Positions 27,788 through 38,228 are shown, counted from the stretch's first letter. The stretch: DNA of 64,000 nt from Ectopseudomonas guguanensis (GCF_900104265.1 NZ_FNJJ01000002.1:359370-423369); one strand, 5' to 3'. Notes: generated by a model not told the origin, from the letters alone. Program-made: numbers and translations.

Positions 27788-29356
27788 ATGCCCACTGCCC
27801 TTACCCGAATTCTCCTGAGCCTGCTGCTGTGGCTGCCCCTGGCGGCGCAGGCTGGCGAGGCCGACGATTTCGTCGCTTCCAACGCCGGCAAGCAGGCCAA
27901 GCTGCTGCAGGACTGGGCCGCCGCGCCCAATGCCGAACGCCTGCCACTGCTGCAGGCCCTGCAGCAGGGCCGCGTCGGCAGCGATGCCGACAAGCGCGCC
28001 TTCATCGAACAGAGCGGCACCTGGCAGGCCGCCGATGGCGCAGCCGAAGCCAACGGCACGCCGCGCAAACTGCGCCTGAACAACCGCCTGCGCGGCCTGC
28101 TGGGCGTGGCCATGGCCAGCCATCAGTTGCTCGCTGACGATGCCGCCGCGCGCCTGGCCGCCGCCAAGCAGTTGCAACGCAATACGCCGCCGGCACTGCT
28201 GCCGCTGCTGGAAAGCCGGCTGAGCATCGAGGCCGATGAAACCGTGCGGGACGCCATTACCCTGGCCCTGGCCAACCTGCAGCTGGAGGCCAGCGACCCG
28301 AGCGTGCGCCTGGCCGCCGTGGAGCGCCTGGGCAAGACCGGCGACCCGCTGGCGCGCACGCGCCTGCAAAGCCTGCTCGATGGCGAGGAAAGCGATGCCG
28401 CCGTGCGCGCCGCCGCCGAGAAAAGCCTGGCCCAGGTGAAGAACAAACTGCTGATCGGCGAACTGCTCGGCCAGGCCTTCAGTGGCCTGTCGCTGGGTTC
28501 GATCCTGCTGCTCGCCGCCCTGGGTCTGGCCATCACCTTCGGCCTGCTCGGGGTGATCAACATGGCCCACGGCGAGATGCTGATGCTAGGCGCCTACACC
28601 ACCTACGTGGTGCAGCTGAGCTTCCAGCGCCTGGCCCCCGAATACCTCACGCTCTACCCGCTGGCCGCGTTGCCGATCGCCTTTCTGGTCACTGCCTGCA
28701 TCGGCATGGCGCTGGAGCGCACGGTGATCCGTCATCTCTACGGCCGCCCGCTGGAAACCCTGCTGGCCACCTGGGGCATCAGCCTGATCCTCATTCAACT
28801 GGTGCGCGTCACCTTCGGCGCGCAGAACGTCGAAGTGGCCAACCCGGCCTGGCTGTCTGGCGGCGTGCAGGTGCTGCCCAACCTGGTGCTGCCCTATAAC
28901 CGCATCGTCATCATCGGCTTCGCCCTGTTCGTCGTAGCCCTGACCTGGCTGTTGCTGAACAAGACGCGCCTCGGCCTGAACGTGCGCGCGGTGACGCAGA
29001 ACCGCAACATGGCCGCCTGCTGTGGCGTACCCACCGGACGCGTGGACATGCTCGCCTTCGGCCTCGGTTCGGGCATCGCCGGCCTTGGCGGCGTGGCCCT
29101 CAGCCAGATCGGCAACGTCGGCCCGGACCTGGGTCAGAGCTACATCATCGACTCCTTCCTGGTGGTGGTGCTGGGCGGCGTCGGCCAGCTGGCCGGTAGC
29201 GTGCTGGCGGCCTTCGGTCTGGGCGTGGTGAACAAGTTTCTCGAACCGCAGATCGGCGCGGTACTGGGCAAGATTCTCATCCTCGCGCTGATCATTCTGT
29301 TTATCCAGAAACGCCCGCAGGGTCTGTTCGCACTGAAAGGAAGGGTGATCGACTGA
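27788..29356 (+). CDS. urtB: Urea ABC transporter permease UrtB
   Basis: This 522-aa inner-membrane permease has a cleavable signal (MPTALTRILLSLLLWLPLAA) and a periplasmic helical N-terminal domain of about 200 residues, a feature typical of proteobacterial UrtB. The LivH-like membrane domain starts at about residue 225 (GQAFSGLSLGSILLLAALGL), with the family segment GVINMAHGEMLMLGAY. I chose the ATG at 27788; the longer frame from 27674 runs through the REPIN and is rejected. It pairs with UrtC to form the channel. Confidence 0.94.
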   Translation: MPTALTRILLSLLLWLPLAAQAGEADDFVASNAGKQAKLLQDWAAAPNAERLPLLQALQQGRVGSDADKRAFIEQSGTWQAADGAAEANGTPRKLRLNNRLRGLLGVAMASHQLLADDAAARLAAAKQLQRNTPPALLPLLESRLSIEADETVRDAITLALANLQLEASDPSVRLAAVERLGKTGDPLARTRLQSLLDGEESDAAVRAAAEKSLAQVKNKLLIGELLGQAFSGLSLGSILLLAALGLAITFGLLGVINMAHGEMLMLGAYTTYVVQLSFQRLAPEYLTLYPLAALPIAFLVTACIGMALERTVIRHLYGRPLETLLATWGISLILIQLVRVTFGAQNVEVANPAWLSGGVQVLPNLVLPYNRIVIIGFALFVVALTWLLLNKTRLGLNVRAVTQNRNMAACCGVPTGRVDMLAFGLGSGIAGLGGVALSQIGNVGPDLGQSYIIDSFLVVVLGGVGQLAGSVLAAFGLGVVNKFLEPQIGAVLGKILILALIILFIQKRPQGLFALKGRVID

Positions 29357-29386
29357 TGACCAGTGACCCTTATTGCGCCATCGCGC

Positions 29387-29453
29387 GTAGGGCGGGTGAA
29401 ACCCGCCAGACAGACCGAACCATCACTGCAGCGGCGGGTTGCACCCGCCCTAC
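29387..29453. repeat. REPIN (GGCGGGT class) between urtB and urtC
   Basis: GTAG-GGCGGGTGAAACCCGCC (29387-29407) faces GGCGGGTTGCACCCGCC-CTAC (29433-29453), separated by 25 bases. It occupies most of the 123-bp urtB-urtC gap. Confidence 0.88.
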
Positions 29454-29479
29454 GGACTTGAAGGACGAGTGATCGACTG

Positions 29480-30568
29480 ATGAATGCACTCAATCAAACG
29501 CTGCTGGCCCGCGCCAGCGCCAAGCTTGGCCCGCAGGTTTCGCTGGCCATCGGCCTGCTGGCGCTGGCCGTGCTGCTCGCCATGCCGCTGCTGCACCTGC
29601 TGCCGTCCGACCATGCCCTGCACGTCTCGGCCTACGCCCTGACGCTGGTGGGCAAGATCCTCTGCTACGCCATCGTCGCCCTGGCGCTGGACCTGGTCTG
29701 GGGCTACGCCGGCATGCTGTCGCTGGGCCACGGCCTGTTCTTCGCCCTTGGCGGTTACGCCATGGGCATGTACCTGATGCGCCAGTCGGCGGGCGACGGG
29801 CTGCCGGCCTTTATGAGCTTCCTGGCCTGGAGCGAGCTGCCCTGGTACTGGTACGGCACCTCCAGCTTCCTCTGGGCGCTGTGCCTGGTGGTGCTGGCGC
29901 CCGGCCTGCTGGCCCTGGTGTTCGGTTTCTTCGCCTTCCGCTCGCGGATCAAGGGCGTGTACTTCTCGATCATGACCCAGGCGCTGACCTTCGCCGGCAT
30001 GCTGCTGTTCTTCCGCAACGAAACCGGCTTCGGCGGCAACAACGGCTTTACCGGCTTCACCCGCATCCTCGGCTTCGACATCACCGCGCAGGCCACCCGC
30101 GCCGCGCTGTTCTTCGCCACCGTGGTGCTGCTGGTAGGCAGCCTGTACCTGGGCTTTCGCCTGGCGCGCAGCAAGTTCGGCCGGGTACTGACCGCCCTGC
30201 GTGACGCCGAGAACCGCCTGATGTTCTGCGGCTACGATCCGCGCGGCTACAAGCTGTTCATCTGGGTGCTCTCCGCGGTGCTGTGCGGCCTGGCCGGCGC
30301 GCTGTACGTGCCCCAGGTGGGCATCATCAACCCCAGCGAGATGGCGCCGACCCAGTCCATCGAAGCCGCCGTGTGGGTCGCCTTGGGCGGTCGCGGCACG
30401 CTGATCGGCCCGCTGCTCGGCGCCGGTATCGTCAACGGCATGAAGAGCTGGTTCACCGTGGCCTTCCCCGAGTACTGGCTGTTCGCCTTGGGCGCGCTGT
30501 TTATCGTCGTCACCCTCTTTCTACCCAAGGGAGTGATCGGCCTGCTGAAGAAGGAGAAGGATCAATGA
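29480..30568 (+). CDS. urtC: Urea ABC transporter permease UrtC
   Basis: This 362-aa LivM-type permease has about ten membrane helices and the family segments DLVWGYAGMLSLGHGLFFALG and FRSRIKGVYFSIMTQALTF. It partners with UrtB. GGACGAG lies upstream. Its TGA (30566-30568) overlaps the ATG of urtD at 30565, so the two are translationally coupled. Confidence 0.94.
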   Translation: MNALNQTLLARASAKLGPQVSLAIGLLALAVLLAMPLLHLLPSDHALHVSAYALTLVGKILCYAIVALALDLVWGYAGMLSLGHGLFFALGGYAMGMYLMRQSAGDGLPAFMSFLAWSELPWYWYGTSSFLWALCLVVLAPGLLALVFGFFAFRSRIKGVYFSIMTQALTFAGMLLFFRNETGFGGNNGFTGFTRILGFDITAQATRAALFFATVVLLVGSLYLGFRLARSKFGRVLTALRDAENRLMFCGYDPRGYKLFIWVLSAVLCGLAGALYVPQVGIINPSEMAPTQSIEAAVWVALGGRGTLIGPLLGAGIVNGMKSWFTVAFPEYWLFALGALFIVVTLFLPKGVIGLLKKEKDQ

Positions 30569-31407
30569 GAGCCACTCCCCTGCCTGAGACCATGCTAGAA
30601 GCCGCCTTCGACCCCACCGGCCTGGCGCTGGATACCGGCAAGAACGTCAGCAAGGGCGTCAACGTCCGCCACGGCACCATCCTCACTCTGGAAGACATCA
30701 ACGTCAGCTTCGACGGTTTCCGCGCGCTGACCAACCTGACCCTGTACATCGGCGTCGGCGAGCTGCGCTGCATCATCGGCCCCAACGGTGCCGGCAAGAC
30801 CACCATGATGGACGTGATCACCGGCAAGACCCGCCCCGACAACGGCGTGGCCTACTTCGGCGAGCAGTACGACCTGACCGCCATGAGTGAGGTGCAGATC
30901 GCCCAGGCCGGCATCGGCCGCAAGTTCCAGAAACCCACGGTGTTCGAGGCTCTGACGGTGTTCGAGAACCTGGAGCTGGCGCAGAAGACCAACAAGTCGG
31001 TGTGGGCCAGCCTGCGCGCCAGGCTCAGCGGCGAGCAGAAGGATCGCATCGAGGAAGTGCTGAGCACCATCCGCCTGGAAGCCTCGCGCCATCGCCCGGC
31101 CGGCCTGCTCTCCCACGGCCAGAAGCAGTTCCTCGAAATCGGCATGCTGCTGGTGCAGGAGCCGCACCTGCTGCTGCTCGACGAGCCGGTGGCGGGCATG
31201 ACCGACGCCGAAACCGAGTTTACCGCCGAGCTGTTCAAGTCCCTGGCACGCAAGCACTCGCTGATGGTGGTCGAGCACGACATGGGCTTCGTCGGCTCCA
31301 TCGCCGACCACGTCACCGTGCTGCACCAGGGCAGCGTGCTGGCCGAAGGCTCGCTGGAACAGGTACAGAACGACGAGCGGGTGATCGAGGTTTATCTGGG
31401 TCGCTGA
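30565..31407 (+). CDS. urtD: Urea ABC transporter ATP-binding protein UrtD
   Basis: This 280-aa LivG-type ATPase energises urea import. It has Walker A GPNGAGKTT, signature LSHGQKQFLEIG (a non-canonical LSHGQ in place of LSGGQ, as often in UrtD) and Walker B LLLLDEPVAGM. An N-terminal extension of about 35 residues precedes the ABC domain, as in other UrtD proteins. It starts at the ATG inside the urtC stop; longer in-frame readings inside urtC are rejected. Confidence 0.94.
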   Translation: MRATPLPETMLEAAFDPTGLALDTGKNVSKGVNVRHGTILTLEDINVSFDGFRALTNLTLYIGVGELRCIIGPNGAGKTTMMDVITGKTRPDNGVAYFGEQYDLTAMSEVQIAQAGIGRKFQKPTVFEALTVFENLELAQKTNKSVWASLRARLSGEQKDRIEEVLSTIRLEASRHRPAGLLSHGQKQFLEIGMLLVQEPHLLLLDEPVAGMTDAETEFTAELFKSLARKHSLMVVEHDMGFVGSIADHVTVLHQGSVLAEGSLEQVQNDERVIEVYLGR

Positions 31408-31412
31408 CAGTC

Positions 31413-31476
31413 GGTGCGCACGGCGCACCCTACCCGGCGCGGTGCGCTTCATCCCGTAGGGTGCGCCGCGCGCACC
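31413..31476. repeat. Paired REP elements (GGTGCGC class) between urtD and urtE
   Basis: GGTGCGCACGGCGCACC-CTAC (31413-31433) is followed by GTAG-GGTGCGCCGCGCGCACC (31456-31476). Here the heads point towards each other, opposite to the other REPINs. They fill the 89-bp gap before urtE. Confidence 0.85.
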
Positions 31477-31496
31477 GCATGCTTAAGGACATCGAT

Positions 31497-32195
31497 ATGC
31501 TGCAAGTCCAACAACTCCACCAGTATTACGGCGGCAGCCACATCCTTCGTGGCCTGTCGTTCGACGTGAAGGTCGGCGAGGTCACCTGCCTGCTCGGCCG
31601 CAACGGCGTGGGCAAGACCACCCTGCTTAAGTGCCTGATGGGCCTGATCCCGGCCAAGGACGGCCATGTGCAATGGGAAGGCAAGGCCATCACCGCCTAC
31701 AAGCCGCACCAACGCGTACACGCCGGCATCGCCTACGTGCCCCAGGGCCGCGAGATCTTCGGCCGCCTGACGGTGGAAGAGAACCTGCTGATGGGCCTGT
31801 CACGCTTTCCCGGCAGCCAGGCCAAGGAAGTGCCGGCGTTCATCTACGAACTCTTCCCGGTGTTGCGCGAAATGAAGCATCGCCGTGGCGGCGACCTGTC
31901 CGGCGGCCAGCAGCAACAGTTGGCCATCGGCCGCGCGCTGGCCAGCCAGCCGCGCCTGTTGATCCTCGACGAACCCACAGAAGGCATCCAGCCCTCGGTG
32001 ATCAAGGAGATCGGCGCGGTGATCAAGAAGCTCGCCGCCCGTGGCGACATGGCCATCCTGCTGGTGGAGCAGTTCTACGACTTCGCCGCCGAACTGGCCG
32101 ACCAGTACCTGGTGATGAGCCGCGGCGAGATCGTCCAGCAGGGCCGTGGTGAGAACATGGAAGCCGAGGGCGTACGCGGGCTGGTGGCCATCTAG
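31497..32195 (+). CDS. urtE: Urea ABC transporter ATP-binding protein UrtE
   Basis: This 232-aa LivF-type ATPase is the partner of UrtD. It has Walker A GRNGVGKTT, signature LSGGQQQQLAIGRAL and Walker B LLILDEPTEGI. I chose the ATG at 31497, eight bases after AAGGA; an in-frame ATG at 31479 overlaps the REP. Its TAG stop abuts a GTAG-headed REP (32195-32215), which ends the urt operon. Confidence 0.94.
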   Translation: MLQVQQLHQYYGGSHILRGLSFDVKVGEVTCLLGRNGVGKTTLLKCLMGLIPAKDGHVQWEGKAITAYKPHQRVHAGIAYVPQGREIFGRLTVEENLLMGLSRFPGSQAKEVPAFIYELFPVLREMKHRRGGDLSGGQQQQLAIGRALASQPRLLILDEPTEGIQPSVIKEIGAVIKKLAARGDMAILLVEQFYDFAAELADQYLVMSRGEIVQQGRGENMEAEGVRGLVAI

Positions 32196-32503
32196 TAGGG
32201 TGCGCCATGCGCACCGCGGCCCTCTCAAGGCATAGAAATCCTCCTGCCGCTCGCAGGCGGGGTTCGCACGGCGGACGGTTACCGCGAATGTCTCGCCGCT
32301 GATCCGCCTTGTGGGAGGGGCTTTAGCCGCGACGCCTCGCTGGAGCGGTGCATGGTCCCGAGCCCTGGTGCGCACGGCCTGGGCGGCCCCGCGACACCCT
32401 ACGTGGGCGTGTGGCCGCATACCGCGTCACACGCACCGAATTGGTTCGAGGCACGCCTCTTGCTTGCCCACTCGGTCAACTATTGTGTGGAACCTGCCCT
32501 GCC
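32195..32503 (+). other. Intergenic region urtE-ureD: REP, sigma-54 promoter, no gene
   Basis: The 308-bp gap begins with a REP (GTAG-GGTGCGCCATGCGCACC, 32195-32215). Two GGTGC half-sites at 32347-32352 and 32367-32372 lie 20 bp apart and would sit about 105 and 125 bp upstream of the predicted start, so they could be degraded NtrC sites. A sigma-54 promoter follows. I see no coding frame with a ribosome site. Confidence 0.6.
32449..32464 (+). promoter_or_regulatory. Sigma-54 promoter for the urease operon
   Basis: AGGCACGCCTCTTGCT fits TGGCACG-N4-TTGCT with one mismatch (A for the leading T). GG (32450-32451) and GC (32462-32463) are exactly ten bases apart. Transcription should start near 32475, 29 bp before ureD. 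Urease operons under RpoN/NtrC control are well known in enteric bacteria and pseudomonads. Confidence 0.75.
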
Positions 32504-33340
32504 ATGAATCTGCCTGCCGCCCTGTTCACGCCCAGCTGGCCCGCCGAGCTGGAGCTGGCCTACGCGCGCCACGGTGAACGCACCACACCGGTGCGCAGGC
32601 GTCACCTCGGCCCTCTCAGGGTGCAGAAACACCTCTACGCCGAGGGGCCGGAGGTGTGCCAGCACATCATCGTCCACCCGCCCGGCGGCATCGCCGGTGG
32701 CGACCGCCTGGACATCTCTGCCCATGCCGGCGAACGCACCTGGGTGCAGCTCACCAGCCCCGGCGCAGCCAAGTGGTACCGCGCCGCCGGCGTCGCCCGC
32801 CAGGATCTGCGCCTGCGCGTCGAGGCCGGCGCCACGCTGGAATGGCTGCCGCAGGAAACCATCGTCTATGCCGGCGCCCAGGCCGAACTGCGTACGCAGA
32901 TCGAGCTGCACGGCGACGCTCGCCTGCTGTACTGGGACATCGTTGCCCTCGGCCGCCCCGCCGCCGACGAGCGCTTTGCCAGCGGCCACTTTCAGGCCGC
33001 GCTGGATGTTCGCCGTGACGGCAGGTTGTTGTGGCACGAGCGCCAGCGCGTGAGCGGCGGCGACGGACTGCTCGACTCACCCATCGGCCTGAACGGCCAG
33101 CCGGTATTCGCCACCCTGCTGGTCAGTGGCGAGGTGGATAGTGATTTACTCGAGCGCTGCCGCGAACTGAAGATCGAAGGCGTACGTGGCGACCTCAGCC
33201 AGCTCGCAGGCCTGCTGGTCGCCCGCTGCCTGGCCAGCGAAGCACTCAAGGCCCGTGCCTGGCTGATCGAACTCTGGCGCCTGCTACGCCCGGCGCTGCT
33301 GGGGCGTGAAGCGGTGCCACCCCGAATCTGGAATACCTGA
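32504..33340 (+). CDS. ureD: Urease accessory protein UreD
   Basis: UreD is the scaffold that joins apo-urease and recruits UreF/UreG for nickel insertion. The product is 278 aa from the ATG at 32504. Family segments are [34 protein letters not shown] and [15 protein letters not shown]. It is the first gene of ureD-ureA-acetyltransferase-ureB-ureC. UreE and UreF lie about 27 kb away, as in P. aeruginosa. Confidence 0.95.
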   Translation: MNLPAALFTPSWPAELELAYARHGERTTPVRRRHLGPLRVQKHLYAEGPEVCQHIIVHPPGGIAGGDRLDISAHAGERTWVQLTSPGAAKWYRAAGVARQDLRLRVEAGATLEWLPQETIVYAGAQAELRTQIELHGDARLLYWDIVALGRPAADERFASGHFQAALDVRRDGRLLWHERQRVSGGDGLLDSPIGLNGQPVFATLLVSGEVDSDLLERCRELKIEGVRGDLSQLAGLLVARCLASEALKARAWLIELWRLLRPALLGREAVPPRIWNT

Positions 33341-33382
33341 GGCGGAGGCTGCCGGCAGCCACCCCATGAACTGGAGCGAACG

Positions 33383-33685
33383 ATGGATCTGAGTCCACGC
33401 GAGAAAGACAAGCTGCTGATCTTCACCGCCGGCCTGGTGGCCGAGCGCCGTCTGGCCCGAGGAGTCAAGCTCAACTACCCGGAAGCCATGGCCTATATCT
33501 CCGCCGCCCTGCTCGAAGGCGCGCGCGACGGCCAGACCGTCGCCGAGTTGATGCACTTCGGCACCACCCTGCTGAGTCGCGAGCAGGTGATGGAGGGCGT
33601 GCCGGAGATGATCCCGGAGATCCAGATCGAAGCCACCTTCCCCGACGGCACCAAGCTGGTGACCGTCCACCAGCCGATTGCGTGA
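33383..33685 (+). CDS. ureA: Urease gamma subunit
   Basis: This 100-aa structural subunit of the (alpha-beta-gamma)3 urease has the typical start [20 protein letters not shown]. The conserved [15 protein letters not shown] segment ([20 protein letters not shown]) and the C-terminal VTVHQPIA are also present. GGAGCGA precedes the start. Three bases separate it from the acetyltransferase gene. Confidence 0.97.
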   Translation: MDLSPREKDKLLIFTAGLVAERRLARGVKLNYPEAMAYISAALLEGARDGQTVAELMHFGTTLLSREQVMEGVPEMIPEIQIEATFPDGTKLVTVHQPIA

Positions 33686-33688
33686 TTC

Positions 33689-34189
33689 ATGAGCTATTCG
33701 ATAGTGAACGCCGGCGAAGCCGATCTGCCCGGCATCCTGGCCATCTACAACGACGCGGTGCAGCACACCACGGCGATCTGGAACGAGACCCTGGTGGACC
33801 TGGCCAACCGCCGCGCCTGGCTGGCCGAACGCACGGCGGCGGGCTTTCCCGTGCTGGTCGCGCATGACGCCGCCGGCGAGGTAGTCGGCTACGCCAGCTA
33901 CGGCACCTGGCGCAGCATCGAGGGCTTTCGCCATACCGTCGAGCACTCGGTCTACGTGCGCGCCGACCAGCGCGGCCAAGGGCTCGGCCCGGCGCTGATG
34001 CAGGCGCTGATCGAGCGCGCTCGCGCCGCCAACCTGCACGTCATGGTCGCCGCCATCGAGTCGGAAAATGCCGCCTCGATTCGCCTGCACCAGCGCCTTG
34101 GTTTCGTCACCACCGGGCAGATGCCCCAGGTCGGTCGCAAGTTCGGCCGCTGGCTGGACTTGACCTTTATGCAATTGATTCTGGAGTGA
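33689..34189 (+). CDS. GNAT acetyltransferase of the phosphinothricin / methionine-sulfoximine type
   Basis: This 166-aa GNAT enzyme lies between ureA and ureB. Family marks are [15 protein letters not shown] at the N-terminus, the acetyl-CoA loop [17 protein letters not shown], and the C-terminal [20 protein letters not shown]. The P. aeruginosa homologue at the same site (PA4866) acetylates methionine sulfoximine and sulfone, analogues of glutamate that inhibit glutamine synthetase. A protective role for glutamine synthetase while ammonium is released from urea is an inference. Very short spacing on both sides shows it is part of the urease operon. Confidence 0.88.
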   Translation: MSYSIVNAGEADLPGILAIYNDAVQHTTAIWNETLVDLANRRAWLAERTAAGFPVLVAHDAAGEVVGYASYGTWRSIEGFRHTVEHSVYVRADQRGQGLGPALMQALIERARAANLHVMVAAIESENAASIRLHQRLGFVTTGQMPQVGRKFGRWLDLTFMQLILE

Positions 34190-34196
34190 GCAACCC

Positions 34197-34502
34197 ATGA
34201 TTCCCGGCGAATACCAGATTGCCGATGGCGAGATCGAGCTCAATGCCGGTCGCCGCACCCTGACCCTTTCCGTGGCCAACAGCGGCGACCGGCCGATCCA
34301 GGTCGGCTCGCACTACCACTTCTTCGAGACCAACGATGCGCTGATCTTCGATCGAGCATCCACGCGAGGTATGCGCCTGAACATTCCCGCCGGCACTGCG
34401 GTGCGCTTCGAGCCGGGACAGAGCCGCGAGGTGGAACTGGTCGATCTGGCTGGCGCGCGCCGCGTGTTCGGCTTCGCCGGCCGGGTGATGGGCGATCTTT
34501 GA
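34197..34502 (+). CDS. ureB: Urease beta subunit
   Basis: This 101-aa structural subunit begins [19 protein letters not shown]. The conserved [15 protein letters not shown] and [15 protein letters not shown] segments are also present (here as [17 protein letters not shown]). Seven bases separate it from the acetyltransferase gene. The gap to ureC is filled by a REPIN. Confidence 0.97.
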   Translation: MIPGEYQIADGEIELNAGRRTLTLSVANSGDRPIQVGSHYHFFETNDALIFDRASTRGMRLNIPAGTAVRFEPGQSREVELVDLAGARRVFGFAGRVMGDL

Positions 34503-34515
34503 GACACCAATTTTC

Positions 34516-34578
34516 GTAGGGTGCGCCGCGCGCACCAGCAACGACACAGATAGCAACGGTGCGCACGGCGCACCCTAC
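34516..34578. repeat. REPIN (GGTGCGC class) between ureB and ureC
   Basis: GTAG-GGTGCGCCGCGCGCACC (34516-34536) faces GGTGCGCACGGCGCACC-CTAC (34558-34578). It takes up most of the 87 bp between two subunit genes needed in equal amounts, and ends 11 bp before the ureC start. Confidence 0.88.
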
Positions 34579-34589
34579 GGGACGAGCCA

Positions 34590-36290
<1,701 letters not shown>

Positions 36291-36297
36291 CATCCCT

Positions 36298-36387
36298 GGC
36301 GGGTTTCACCCGCCCTACGGTAGGCGATTACCACGCCTGCGCAAACCGCCTGGTTTGTTTTGACATCCCTGGCGGGTTTCACCCGCC
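36298..36387. repeat. Two REP copies (GGCGGGT class) downstream of the RAYT gene
   Basis: GGCGGGTTTCACCCGCC-CTAC (36298-36318) and a second copy without the tail (36371-36387) are each preceded by CATCCCT, as if the unit had been duplicated in direct repeat (CATCCCTGGCGGGTTTCACC at both places). Confidence 0.85.
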
Positions 36388-36402
36388 AACTCATTCACCG
36401 CT

Positions 36403-36948
36403 TCACTCCCCGACACCCAGCTCATCAAGGCTCGCATCCCCGCCCCAATCGACAGGGTAGATACCCTGCTTCACCCAACGGTGAAACGACGACCAAGGCC
36501 AATCCTGCACACGCGTCACCAGGCCGTGCTTGAGCGGATTGCCGTGCAGGTAATCGAAGTGCCGCGCATAGTCGCGCTCGTCACGGATCAGATGCTCCCA
36601 GAAGCGCTGCTGCCAGAGCGTGCCCTGGCCCTTCGTCTGACGTCGGTGGCTCAACAAATCCGAGCGGTTATAGCGGCTGCCACACGTATGCGTGACATGC
36701 CGCTTGATCAACCGCCAGCGCTTGGAAAAGTCCGCATCATCGGGTGGTAGGCGCCAGATGGCATGCAGATGATCGGGCAGCAATACCCAGGCGTCGATGA
36801 CGAAGGGCTGGGTAAGACGAACCGTTTCGATGGCTTCGCGCAGAGCCAGGCGGATATCGGGTTCTGTGAGGATCGGCTGGCGCCGTTCGCTGACCAGCGT
36901 GAAGAAATAGGTGCCGCCGGGAACGGCGGCGCGGCGGTAGTCAGACAT
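36403..36948 (-). CDS. REP-associated tyrosine transposase (RAYT, IS200/IS605-like Y1 family)
   Basis: This 181-aa single-strand DNA transposase belongs to the family that recognises REP/REPIN elements. It has the HUH motif LLPDHLHAIW, with both histidines and the following hydrophobic run. The catalytic tyrosine region is RHFDYLHGNPLKHGLV, and WPWSSFHRWV lies at the C-terminus. The start at 36948 is chosen from MSDYRRAAVPGGTYFFTLV, the usual RAYT N-terminus; the longer frame upstream is rejected. REPs of the GGCGGGT class flank it on both sides, the hallmark of a RAYT and its cognate REP. Unlike an IS it carries no terminal repeats of its own and is likely domesticated. Confidence 0.9.
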   Translation of the reverse strand: MSDYRRAAVPGGTYFFTLVSERRQPILTEPDIRLALREAIETVRLTQPFVIDAWVLLPDHLHAIWRLPPDDADFSKRWRLIKRHVTHTCGSRYNRSDLLSHRRQTKGQGTLWQQRFWEHLIRDERDYARHFDYLHGNPLKHGLVTRVQDWPWSSFHRWVKQGIYPVDWGGDASLDELGVGE

Positions 36949-36977
36949 GGCAACGTCCTTGTTGCGAAGTTGGCTGT

Positions 36978-36998
36978 GGCGGGTTTCACCCGCCCTAC
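36978..36998. repeat. REP copy (GGCGGGT class) upstream of the RAYT gene
   Basis: GGCGGGTTTCACCCGCC-CTAC lies 30 bp before the RAYT start codon, in the same class as the two copies after the gene. Confidence 0.85.
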
Positions 36999-37019
36999 GG
37001 GTAAGGTCCGCCAGAAAGA

Positions 37020-37286
37020 CTAGCGCAGCTGACTGTCCTTGCTGCCCCGGCGGTTGTAGCCACTGAAAGCGGCGTTCTCGCGGTCGTGCTCGGCCTGGCA
37101 ATTGACGCACAGGCGCACGCCGGGAATCGCCTGACGACGGGCTTCGGGAATGACGGCGTCGCATTCCTCGCAGTGCCGCAGGCTCTCGCCTTTCGGCAGC
37201 TGGCTGCGGGCACGCGCGATGGCGTCCTCGATGCTGCTGTCGATCTGCTCCTGTACCGCGTCGTCGTTCGCCCAACCACTTGCCAT
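37020..37286 (-). CDS. DksA/TraR-type C4 zinc-finger protein
   Basis: This 88-aa protein starts MASGWANDDAVQEQIDSSIE after a strong AGGAGG. A short coiled N-terminal helix precedes the zinc finger: CEEC at about residues 41-44 and CVNC about 17 residues later (HCEECDAVIP, VRLCVNCQAEHD). It resembles the YbiI/TraR-like small DksA relatives, which lack the acidic coiled-coil tip and may act at the RNA polymerase secondary channel. The neighbour oxaloacetate decarboxylase matches PA4870-PA4872 as I remember it. The target is unknown. Confidence 0.85.
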   Translation of the reverse strand: MASGWANDDAVQEQIDSSIEDAIARARSQLPKGESLRHCEECDAVIPEARRQAIPGVRLCVNCQAEHDRENAAFSGYNRRGSKDSQLR

Positions 37287-37355
37287 GCTGCACCTCCTCG
37301 TCCCTACCGAACAGATATGCGCCCGGGGCATGCGAAGTGCAAGTGCTGCCCGTCG

Positions 37356-38228
37356 TTACTCGCGGACTTCCATGAACTCCTTGGCCCAGAGAATGTAATC
37401 CTCGGGCATGGTGTACTTGTGGGTCAGCTCGGTGGCGTTGAGGTCGCACGGCTGGGCGCCGCGTTGCTCGCGCAGGCAGTCGTAGGTGGCCTTGATCGCG
37501 GCGAAGTAGGCGGCATGGCCGTTGACCACGATGCGCACGCCCAGGCGTGCCAGGCGCTGGTTGTCGCGCAGCTCGGGGTTGCCGTAGGTGACCAGCATCA
37601 GCGGCACCTTGAGGCCTGCGGCGATCTGCTCCAGGTGGGCGAAGTCCCTGACCCCGACCAGGCAGATGCCGTCGGCCCCGGCCGCCTCGTAGGCGCGGGT
37701 GCGGCGGATCACTTCGTCCACCTCCAGCACCCCGGCATGGGTCCGGGCGATGATCGAGAGTTCGGGGTCGACGCGCGCTTCCAGCGCGGCGAGGATCTTG
37801 CCGACGCCCTCCTCGATGGAGATCAGGTCGGTGGACTTGCGACCGAACTGGGCCGGCAGCAGGGTGTCCTCGATGGTCAGCGCGGCGACGCCGGCGCGTT
37901 CCAGCTCGACCACGGTGCGCATCACGTTGAGCGCATTGCCGTAACCGTGGTCGGCATCGGCGATCACCGGCAGGCGGGCGACGCGGCCGATGCGCGCCGC
38001 CTGCTCGACGAATTCGCTGAGGGTGATCAGGGCGAAGTCCGGCGCGCCGAGCACCTGCAGGGAGGCGACGGAGCCACCGAGAATGCCGACCTCGAAGTCG
38101 AGATCGGCGGCGATGCGGGCGGACATGGGGTCGAAGACCGAGGCGGTGTGGTAGCAGCGCTCGGAAGCCAGCAGCGCTCTGAAGGCGCTACGCAGCTCAT
38201 GGTGGGATGCACGTTGCAGGATGGGCAT
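37356..38228 (-). CDS. Oxaloacetate decarboxylase (PEP mutase / isocitrate lyase superfamily)
   Basis: This 290-aa soluble enzyme is close to PA4872, whose crystal structure and oxaloacetate decarboxylase activity are known. It converts oxaloacetate to pyruvate and CO2 with Mg2+. The start at 38228 gives [20 protein letters not shown]. Visible superfamily motifs are [33 protein letters not shown] (metal-binding Asp) and [14 protein letters not shown]. It is not a biotin-type decarboxylase and needs no membrane partner. The gene stands alone. Confidence 0.9.
   Translation of the reverse strand: MPILQRASHHELRSAFRALLASERCYHTASVFDPMSARIAADLDFEVGILGGSVASLQVLGAPDFALITLSEFVEQAARIGRVARLPVIADADHGYGNALNVMRTVVELERAGVAALTIEDTLLPAQFGRKSTDLISIEEGVGKILAALEARVDPELSIIARTHAGVLEVDEVIRRTRAYEAAGADGICLVGVRDFAHLEQIAAGLKVPLMLVTYGNPELRDNQRLARLGVRIVVNGHAAYFAAIKATYDCLREQRGAQPCDLNATELTHKYTMPEDYILWAKEFMEVRE

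Noticed and set aside
30283..30564. Longer UrtD starting inside urtC
   Set aside because: The ATGA overlap at 30565 is the normal coupled start; the extension is Arg/Pro-rich shadow sequence.
36949..37449. N-terminal extension of the RAYT protein
   Set aside because: The extension reads through a REP and the neighbouring zinc-finger gene in the wrong frame; RAYT proteins start at the MSDYRR-type N-terminus.
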